From positions 1 through 6,374 of the forward strand of contig JBFHRO010000189.1 in assembly GCA_041591635.1 (NCBI GenBank): 6,374 bases of DNA, read 5' to 3'. This stretch comes from JACKOD01 sp041591635 (GTDB lineage Bacteria; Pseudomonadota; Gammaproteobacteria; Pseudomonadales; Oleiphilaceae). Each line of letters begins with the position of its first letter. Position 1 is the stretch's first letter. Below the pieces are notes generated by a model. The model searched no databases, had not been told where the DNA came from, and was given only the letters and a program-made list of their open reading frames with translations. The position numbers and the translations under genes were made by a program. This document shows, in pieces, positions 1-4,988 of the stretch.

Positions 1-1961
1 ACCACCGTCTCACCATTACCCACAAGCACCTGAGTGATCACTTCGTTGGTTTCGATACTCGGAATACCTGCAGTGACCTCGCCCCGGTTATCCTGGTTGA
101 TCTTCAGATCCATAATGATTTTGTCATCAGGAGTAATCTGGGGTGTCACTTCGAGCGATAGCACCGCTTCTTTAAATGACACAGATGTCGCGCCGCTTGA
201 AGAAGCTTCCTGATAGGGTATTTCCTCACCGGATTTGATCGTCGCTGTCTGGCGATCTGCGGTAATCACTTTTGGCTGAGCCACGATCTCACCCTTGCCA
301 TCCGACTCAAGCGCAGACAACTCCATGTTTATCAAAAGATTGTTATTGCTGTAGCCAACTGCCATGGAAGAAGTATTGGTTTTCTTCACACCCAGATCCA
401 CCGCAAGCGCATCCGGGAACCCGATGGTATTGCTTGTACCACCAGCCACCGTCGACAACTCTGTCAAGGTGTTGGTTGAACCACCTACGCGATAAAGATC
501 ACTGCCATGACGGGTCAAATAACCGCCACCCCACTCGATACCCAAATCACGTGCGGCATTGGTGCGTGCACGAACAATACGGGCTTCGATCAAGACCTGA
601 CGAACAGGAATATCCCAAGTCGTCACAAGGCGGCGTATTTGCTCGAGCTTATCCGCGGTCTCGCGCACACTGATAGTGTTGGTTCGTGCATCTGAAGAAA
701 TAAAACCTCGGGTGGAGATCAATTCCTTGTCGGCCTTGAGCAGGTCAACCAGATCACCTGCCTTGGCGTAATTAACCTGAACGATTTCCAGCCTCACCGG
801 TGCAAGCTCAGCAACCTGCTTGGACGTTTCCAGCTCCAGTTTCTCGCGGGCTGCAATCTCATCGGCAGGCGCAACCATCAGCACATTGCCGTTCTTACGC
901 TTGTCGAGCCCTTTTGTCTTGAGTATCAACTCAAGGGCCTGATCCCAGGGAACATTCTGCAAGCGAAGCGTTATCTTGCCACCTACTGTGTCACTGGCAA
1001 CCAGATTAAGGCCAGTAAAGTCTGCGATCAGCTGCAGCACTGAGCGAACTTCAATATCCTGGAAATTCAGCGACAGCTTCTCACCCATGTATGGGAACTT
1101 GTCTTTCTTGCGCTTGTCGACCTCCTCTTCTGTCAAGGGCTCAACACTCACCGTAAACTGATTGTCTGCCTGATAGGCCAGATAATCGTAGTTGCCCGTT
1201 GGCTTGATCAACACGACAGATGCATCGCGCTCGGCAAACGCATCAACCCGCTGAACCGGCGTGGCAAAATCGGTTACATCAAGACGGCGGCGCAATGCCT
1301 CAGGCAAATCAACGCCCTTAAGGGCCACACGAATACTGCCGCCCTCCTCCGACATATCGACATCCACCTTGGAGGTTGAAAAAGTCAGTACAATCTGCCC
1401 ATCACCCTTATCACCACGGCGAAAATCTACATCAGTAATAGTGGCTCGACTATAGTCACCACCGGAGGACTTGGCCGGCATAGCCTCCGAACTGGTCATT
1501 TCTGCTGATGCAGACTGAGCAAGATTGCCATCACCAATGACAAGCACAAGCTTGTTACCAGAAATCTTCGTGCTGTAGGGCACCAGTTCGACCAGATTCA
1601 CAATCACCCGCGTCCGGTCTTTGGCTTCCACAACAGTCAAGCTCTTGGCATTACCAACACCAAGGTCGTGACTTTTTTTGCTCAGCGCGCTGGTTACCGA
1701 TGGCAAGTCGAGCGAAATCCTCGCTGGCTGCTCAATGGTATAGCTTTTCGGCTCTGGCGGACTTTCATCAAAGACCAAGGAGATTTCCGTACGGTCCCCC
1801 GGCAAAGAAGCAAAACTGACCGATTGCAAAACACTGGCTTCGGATTCAACTGCAATCAAGCCACCCATTAACAAACCCAACACAACCCGCGCACGAGACA
1901 CCATATTTCTTTTCAACCCTAAAGTGCGTTTCTTATAAAAAAAAGTTGTCGTTTTCACCAT
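1..1961 (-). CDS. pilQ: PilQ, type IV pilus outer-membrane secretin (3' end cut by window edge)
   Basis: PilQ forms the outer-membrane ring through which the type IV pilus passes. The visible part is 653 codons and stops at a GNGETV segment that normally lies near the end of the secretin domain, so only a short C-terminal piece should be missing. Domains seen in order: N-terminal hydrophobic signal (about residues 26-37, possible cleavage after SEA at 40-42); first AMIN domain (about 44-145, with YTIEQPARISLDLP); second AMIN domain (about 168-268), both of a type that binds peptidoglycan; secretin N0/STN domain (about 293-360, starting LSLNFQDIEVRSVLQLIA); N1 domain (about 385-450); and the secretin core from VLIEARIVRA (about 455), including IVAQPKVITADRQ (about 559). 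It is the last visible gene of the operon, 15 bases after pilP. The ATG at 1961 has GAGG five bases upstream. The in-frame ATG at 1904 would give a more typical signal peptide but has a poorer ribosome site. Family assignment is firm; the start is not. Confidence 0.96.
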   Translation of the reverse strand, partial: MVKTTTFFYKKRTLGLKRNMVSRARVVLGLLMGGLIAVESEASVLQSVSFASLPGDRTEISLVFDESPPEPKSYTIEQPARISLDLPSVTSALSKKSHDLGVGNAKSLTVVEAKDRTRVIVNLVELVPYSTKISGNKLVLVIGDGNLAQSASAEMTSSEAMPAKSSGGDYSRATITDVDFRRGDKGDGQIVLTFSTSKVDVDMSEEGGSIRVALKGVDLPEALRRRLDVTDFATPVQRVDAFAERDASVVLIKPTGNYDYLAYQADNQFTVSVEPLTEEEVDKRKKDKFPYMGEKLSLNFQDIEVRSVLQLIADFTGLNLVASDTVGGKITLRLQNVPWDQALELILKTKGLDKRKNGNVLMVAPADEIAAREKLELETSKQVAELAPVRLEIVQVNYAKAGDLVDLLKADKELISTRGFISSDARTNTISVRETADKLEQIRRLVTTWDIPVRQVLIEARIVRARTNAARDLGIEWGGGYLTRHGSDLYRVGGSTNTLTELSTVAGGTSNTIGFPDALAVDLGVKKTNTSSMAVGYSNNNLLINMELSALESDGKGEIVAQPKVITADRQTATIKSGEEIPYQEASSSGATSVSFKEAVLSLEVTPQITPDDKIIMDLKINQDNRGEVTAGIPSIETNEVITQVLVGNGETV

Positions 1962-1965
1962 CCAG

Positions 1966-1970
1966 CCCTC
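1966..1970 (-). promoter_or_regulatory. pilQ ribosome binding site supporting the upstream ATG
   Basis: The minus strand reads GAGGG here, between the pilP stop and the ATG at 1961, with 4-5 bases of spacing. The alternative ATG at 1904 is preceded by GAAAAGAAAT, which lacks a GG core. This is why the longer pilQ start was chosen, although the shorter one gives a cleaner signal peptide. Confidence 0.55.
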
Positions 1971-1976
1971 AAGAGT

Positions 1977-2513
1977 CTACTTGTCACTCAGTGCTATGCT
2001 TCTGGGGCGTTCCAGCCATCCACCATGTCCATTGGGAACAATTTCAATCAAATCGATCTGGCCTTCACTGATTCGCTGAACCTTCCCGTGATTTTTACCC
2101 ATGAACTGTCCGGATTTCACTCGATGAATCCCCCCGTCACTATCAGAAATCAGTGCCCATAATGTCGAATCGTCCTGCTTCTTTAGCGTTCCAACCATTT
2201 GTAACGATGTAATCGCAAAGGATTCAAGCAGCTCTCGCGGGCGATCCAGATCCGGTTTTACACTTGTCTGCGCTTCTTCTGCCAATGCAGCAATCAACTT
2301 CACATCAACCGGTGCAGAAAATGGCGAACGCCTGTTCGCTGCACTGTAATTAAACGACTGATAGGTCGTAAATTCAGGTATTGGTTCAATGATGCCCCGC
2401 GCACTTTTGTTTGCCTCGGCCATAAATCGGTCAAGATCCTCGAACCCAGAATTGCTGCCGCATCCGGCGACCACAAGGGTTATACACAACAAACCAGCTC
2501 GTCTTAAGGCCAT
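1977..2513 (-). CDS. pilP: PilP, type IV pilus inner-membrane lipoprotein
   Basis: PilP is the periplasmic lipoprotein that connects the PilN-PilO complex in the inner membrane to the N0 domain of the PilQ secretin. The 178-residue protein starts with a short basic and hydrophobic signal ending in a lipobox, VVAGC, with the lipidated cysteine at residue 18. A flexible linker follows (about 20-65, rich in acidic residues, proline and serine). The globular C-terminal domain is at about 90-170, with the family pattern LESFAITSLQMVGTL (97-110 region), LWALISDSDGGIHRVKSGQFMG-type strands (119-139) and DLIEIVPNGHGGWLERP (154-170). Length is normal for the family. Its ATG overlaps the pilO stop by one base (TAATG) and is preceded by a strong Shine-Dalgarno, GGGAGGA at 2521-2527. 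Glycine at +2 after the cysteine is not the classical inner-membrane retention signal, so membrane placement rests on family knowledge. Confidence 0.96.
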   Translation of the reverse strand: MALRRAGLLCITLVVAGCGSNSGFEDLDRFMAEANKSARGIIEPIPEFTTYQSFNYSAANRRSPFSAPVDVKLIAALAEEAQTSVKPDLDRPRELLESFAITSLQMVGTLKKQDDSTLWALISDSDGGIHRVKSGQFMGKNHGKVQRISEGQIDLIEIVPNGHGGWLERPRSIALSDK

Positions 2514-3133
2514 TACTTCTTCCTCCCGGCATCATAGCGGTAGGTCTTGGCGCTAATCGTCATCTCCAGTGCATCCGCTTCCGAGTTCGTCAACGGTGTG
2601 ATCGAGAAGTCATGCAAAGTTACAATTCGAGGCATGCCTGCCACACCACTGACGAAAGAAGCAACTTCATGGTATCCACCGATGACACGCAACTCTATCG
2701 GCAGCTCAACATAAAATTCCCGCGAAACCTCAGGCTGCAAAACGATAGATTTGAATTCCAAACCACTTCCCAATCCGGAATTAGTCACATCTTCGAGAAG
2801 ACCTGGAACTTCGGTATCAGTTGGCAGTTGCTTGAGCAACGCACCAAAGGATTCCTCCATTTCAATCATCTGCTGTTTGAATGCGGCGAGATTAGCAACT
2901 TTATGCGCCTTACTCTCGTACTCACGTCTCAAGTCTTCTTCCTTTTGTTCAGAATTTGCCAACAGGTCATACTGTTCCTGAATAAAGAACCAATACGCCC
3001 CCCCCAGCAACAGAACAAACACCAAAACAAATACAATCAAGCGTATTGGAAACGGCCAAGTGCCTGCACGATTAAAATCCAGATCGTTGATATCAAATTT
3101 TCTGAGGCTTTCGAGAGAATCAGCAACGCTCAT
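2513..3133 (-). CDS. pilO: PilO, type IV pilus inner-membrane alignment protein
   Basis: PilO pairs with PilN in the inner membrane and forms the periplasmic part of the alignment subcomplex that joins the motor platform to PilP and PilQ. The 206-residue protein has a short cytoplasmic tail (1-29), one transmembrane helix (about 30-50, hydrophobic with LVFVLLLGGAYWFF), a charged coiled-coil stretch (about 55-100, many Glu, Lys, Arg and Gln) and a C-terminal ferredoxin-like periplasmic domain (about 110-200). Within that domain LPTDTEVPGLLEDV, LPIELRVIGGYHEV and PRIVTLHDFSI are typical of the family. Its ATG overlaps the pilN stop by four bases (ATGA), with AAGGGAG at 3141-3147 as ribosome site. 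Length and organisation are normal and nothing looks broken. Confidence 0.96.
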   Translation of the reverse strand: MSVADSLESLRKFDINDLDFNRAGTWPFPIRLIVFVLVFVLLLGGAYWFFIQEQYDLLANSEQKEEDLRREYESKAHKVANLAAFKQQMIEMEESFGALLKQLPTDTEVPGLLEDVTNSGLGSGLEFKSIVLQPEVSREFYVELPIELRVIGGYHEVASFVSGVAGMPRIVTLHDFSITPLTNSEADALEMTISAKTYRYDAGRKK

Positions 3134-3702
3134 TTCTGATCTCCCTTGGACAGGTCTTCAACCACGGCTGTTTTCTGCGTTACTACCAGATTGAACTTGC
3201 TTGCTGGCTCGCCTTTTTGCACTGCATTTACCGCCGTCAAATTCGGATTTGTAAACCATTCAGAATTATCAAGATTGCGCATCAACCCGGAAATCCGGCT
3301 GTTTGACTCTGCAACCCCCTGAATGACAATGTCGTCACCCGTTTTTTTGACCGATTCATAATACAGTCCATCGGGAAGTGTACGCACCAGCTCATCAAAC
3401 ACCCGCACTATTACAGGCCGTGTACCCTGCAAATCCTGGATAACTTTCATTCTGGATACCAGTTCCTTGCGCTGCTTCTGGAGTTCACTGATTTCCTTTA
3501 TTTTTTCGTCAAGCGACAGCATGGCCGCCGCAAGATAGTTGTTTCGTGCTTCTTGATGCTCGATCTTCGCCGTCATGTCACTATTCCAGCCCAGCCCAAG
3601 TCCGGTGGAAATCAACGCGACACCAATCAAAGATGTTAAAAATCGCTTCTGCTTTTCCGCACGCAGCTCTTCACGCCAAGGCCTGAGGTTAATTTTGGCC
3701 AT
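3130..3702 (-). CDS. pilN: PilN, type IV pilus inner-membrane assembly protein
   Basis: PilN is a bitopic inner-membrane protein whose cytoplasmic N-terminal tail docks into PilM and whose periplasmic domain pairs with PilO. The 190-residue protein begins MAKINLRPWREE, containing the conserved INLxPWRE motif that is the known PilM-binding peptide. A transmembrane helix follows at about 21-40, then a coiled coil at about 44-92 and a periplasmic ferredoxin-like domain at about 95-178 (VFDELVRTLPDGLYYESVK, then VIQGVAESNSRISGLMRNL). The C-terminal tail is charged. The ATG overlaps the pilM stop by one base (TGATG) and has a good ribosome site, TAAGGAG at 3712-3718. The intact PilM-binding motif next to pilM indicates a working cytoplasmic link. 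Confidence 0.97.
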   Translation of the reverse strand: MAKINLRPWREELRAEKQKRFLTSLIGVALISTGLGLGWNSDMTAKIEHQEARNNYLAAAMLSLDEKIKEISELQKQRKELVSRMKVIQDLQGTRPVIVRVFDELVRTLPDGLYYESVKKTGDDIVIQGVAESNSRISGLMRNLDNSEWFTNPNLTAVNAVQKGEPASKFNLVVTQKTAVVEDLSKGDQK

Positions 3703-4772
3703 CAGTCAAAACTCCTTAACGCCAACCCACACGCAATCATCAATGACGGCGAGTCATTGCTTAGCGCTGATGCATTCACTTTAGAACTAATCGCCATATC
3801 TGCAAACGGATTGGCAATATAGGTTGCTGTTCCTGTTTTGTCGTGAACCTGCTCCGCAATTCCAGGAATAGAGGAAGTACCTCCAGCCAGAACAATGCAA
3901 TCCACCTCATTGTATTGACTTGATGAAAAAAAGAACTGCAACGCACGTGACACCTGCAGCACTATGGCCTCCCGAAAAGGCGCCAGCACTTCCTGCTGGT
4001 AATCATCTGGCAAGCCACCCTGTTTCTTGGCCATTCCGGCTTCTTCAACCGACAAGCCGTACCTGCGCTGAATCTCTTCTGTTAACTGCTTGCCTCCGAA
4101 CAACTGCTCCCGGGTGTAAATGGTTTTGCCATCCACGATAACGCTGAGCGTGGTCATGGTGGCACCAATATCCACTACCGCAACCACGGATCCTTCGCCC
4201 GCCAAACCAAGCTGAGGTTCAAGCAGATTGAAAGCCCGCTCCATACAGTAGGCCTCAACATCGACAACCTTGGCCGTCAACCCGCCTATTTCCAGCGAGT
4301 CTTCACGCATTTCGACGTTTTCCTTACGACACGCCGCAAGCAAAACATCAACCATTTCAGGATTGAGCGCAGACTCTCCCTGAATTTCAAAATCGATCGC
4401 AACCTCATCAAGCGGGTAAGGAATGTACTGATCGGCCTCAAGAGAAATCTGGCTTTCCATCTCCTGATCTGTCATTCCCACGCTCATCTGGATGGTTTTG
4501 GTAATGACCGCCGAACCAGCCACCGCAACGGAAGCCAGCTTACTGCTGGCTCTGGACTTGGCCACAACCTTGGCTATGGCTTCGCCTACCGCCTCAGGAT
4601 CAACAATGTTTTTTTCAACCACCGCACTGGGCGGAAGCGGCTCTACACCATAGCTTTCTACTTTGTAGCGCTCGCCGCTGCGGCTAAGTTCCAGCAACTT
4701 CACAGAAGTAGAACTTATATCAATACCCAGAAGCGAAGGTGACTTCTTTCCAAACAAGCCCAACACAGCCAT
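3702..4772 (-). CDS. pilM: PilM, actin-like cytoplasmic type IV pilus assembly ATPase-fold protein
   Basis: PilM is a cytoplasmic FtsA/actin-like protein that binds nucleotide and the N-terminal tail of PilN, tying the alignment complex to the pilus motors. The 356-residue protein shows the actin-fold motifs in order: phosphate-1 loop GIDISSTSVKLLEL (16-29), a 1C-type subdomain around LEADQYIPYPLDEVAIDFE (111-129), phosphate-2 VVDIGATMTTLS (199-210) and adenosine motif IVLAGGTSSIPG (293-304). Length matches the family. It is the first gene of the pil operon and diverges from mrcA. The ATG at 4772 has its AGGA only one base away, which is unusually close. The GTG two codons later (4766) sits seven bases from that AGGA, and Pseudomonas PilM is also annotated from a GTG at this place, as I recall. 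The true protein may therefore be two residues shorter. Function is certain within the family; the start is open. Confidence 0.97.
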   Translation of the reverse strand: MAVLGLFGKKSPSLLGIDISSTSVKLLELSRSGERYKVESYGVEPLPPSAVVEKNIVDPEAVGEAIAKVVAKSRASSKLASVAVAGSAVITKTIQMSVGMTDQEMESQISLEADQYIPYPLDEVAIDFEIQGESALNPEMVDVLLAACRKENVEMREDSLEIGGLTAKVVDVEAYCMERAFNLLEPQLGLAGEGSVVAVVDIGATMTTLSVIVDGKTIYTREQLFGGKQLTEEIQRRYGLSVEEAGMAKKQGGLPDDYQQEVLAPFREAIVLQVSRALQFFFSSSQYNEVDCIVLAGGTSSIPGIAEQVHDKTGTATYIANPFADMAISSKVNASALSNDSPSLMIACGLALRSFD

Positions 4773-4780
4773 TTCCTTTA
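4773..4780 (-). promoter_or_regulatory. pilM ribosome binding site that questions the start
   Basis: On the minus strand the bases just before pilM read TAAAGGAA. The AGGA core (4774-4777) is one base from the ATG at 4772 but seven bases from the in-frame GTG at 4766. Seven is the usual spacing, so the site supports GTG initiation at codon 3 better than ATG. This is inference from spacing alone. Confidence 0.55.
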
Positions 4781-4841
4781 AAAAATAGACCCGATTACCC
4801 CTATCTCGCCGACTTTGCGCACGCAGGAAATCATTGCAAAC

Positions 4842-4895
4842 TTAACCCGAACGAGATTTCTTTTTATTACCGTGATAACGTTGATCACGGGTTAA
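4842..4895. repeat. Inverted repeat TTAACCCG / CGGGTTAA
   Basis: Eight-base arms at 4842-4849 and 4888-4895 are exact reverse complements, with 38 bases between. The right arm shares 4888-4890 with the right arm of the inner CCGTGAT repeat, so in a transcript the two stems would compete. It may be a chance match or part of a leader RNA fold. Confidence 0.35.
4870..4890. repeat. Perfect inverted repeat CCGTGAT-N7-ATCACGG (operator-like)
   Basis: Seven-base arms at 4870-4876 and 4884-4890 are exact reverse complements around the seven-base centre AACGTTG. The 21-base size and location just upstream of the mrcA -35 fit a dimeric regulator's operator. It does not fit CRP/Vfr, because GTGA and TCAC are nine bases apart rather than the spacing of that family. 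No regulator can be named. Confidence 0.5.
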
Positions 4896-4921
4896 AACTC
4901 ATGCGCAAATACCAGTATAAT
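4892..4921 (+). promoter_or_regulatory. Putative sigma-70 promoter of mrcA
   Basis: A perfect -10 box, TATAAT, lies at 4916-4921. The best -35 candidate is TTAAAA at 4892-4897 with 18-base spacing, matching four of six consensus positions. Transcription would start near 4928, giving a leader of about 60 bases before mrcA. The weak -35 overlaps the right arm of the inverted repeats, so a protein bound there could affect initiation. The -10 is seen directly; the promoter role is inferred. Confidence 0.55.
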
Positions 4922-4979
4922 CGGCATTCTAGCAGCTAAAGCGATTTCTCAAATAATAGACCTATATTGAAAGGTTGTC

Positions 4980-4983
4980 AGGA
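4980..4983 (+). promoter_or_regulatory. mrcA ribosome binding site
   Basis: AGGA lies five bases before the ATG at 4989. The resulting protein starts with a short basic segment then a membrane anchor, as expected for PBP1A, so the site and the start agree. Confidence 0.65.
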
Positions 4984-4988
4984 AAATC

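Larger units (their letters stand above)
4814..4909. repeat. Inverted repeat TTTGCGCA / TGCGCAAA
   Basis: Eight-base arms at 4814-4821 and 4902-4909 are exact reverse complements and enclose the two inner repeats. The pairing would add an outer stem separated from the TTAACCCG stem by an uneven internal loop (20 and 6 bases). One 8-base match in a region this size is not surprising by chance; the nesting is what draws attention. Confidence 0.3.
4773..4988. promoter_or_regulatory. Divergent pilM / mrcA intergenic control region
   Basis: These 216 bases separate the two divergent start codons and must hold the promoters of both transcripts. Visible contents are a perfect TATAAT box for mrcA, three nested inverted repeats and the two ribosome sites. 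No convincing sigma-70 promoter for pilM was found. The best minus-strand candidates are TAGAAT (4926-4931) with TTGAGA (4947-4952) at a short 15-base spacing, and TATACT (4914-4919), which overlaps the mrcA -10 box. Either would give a pilM leader of roughly 130-150 bases. No open reading frame here looks real. Confidence 0.75.

Noticed and set aside
272..695. Plus-strand open frames antisense to pilQ
   Set aside because: They lie fully inside the strongly supported pilQ frame and their translations are low-complexity, rich in His, Pro and Cys, with no recognisable domain.
2612..3139. 175-codon plus-strand open frame antisense to pilO
   Set aside because: It is a shadow of pilO. The pilO frame has a clear membrane helix and family motifs, and the antisense translation resembles nothing.
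4834..4850. Minus-strand GGGTTAAGTTTGCAA as a sigma-54 promoter for pilM
   Set aside because: The GG and GC elements are separated by eight or nine bases instead of the ten required, and the -24 element does not match TGGCAC.
4870..4890. CRP/Vfr site at the GTGAT...ATCAC palindrome
   Set aside because: GTGA and TCAC are separated by nine bases, while the CRP family needs six.
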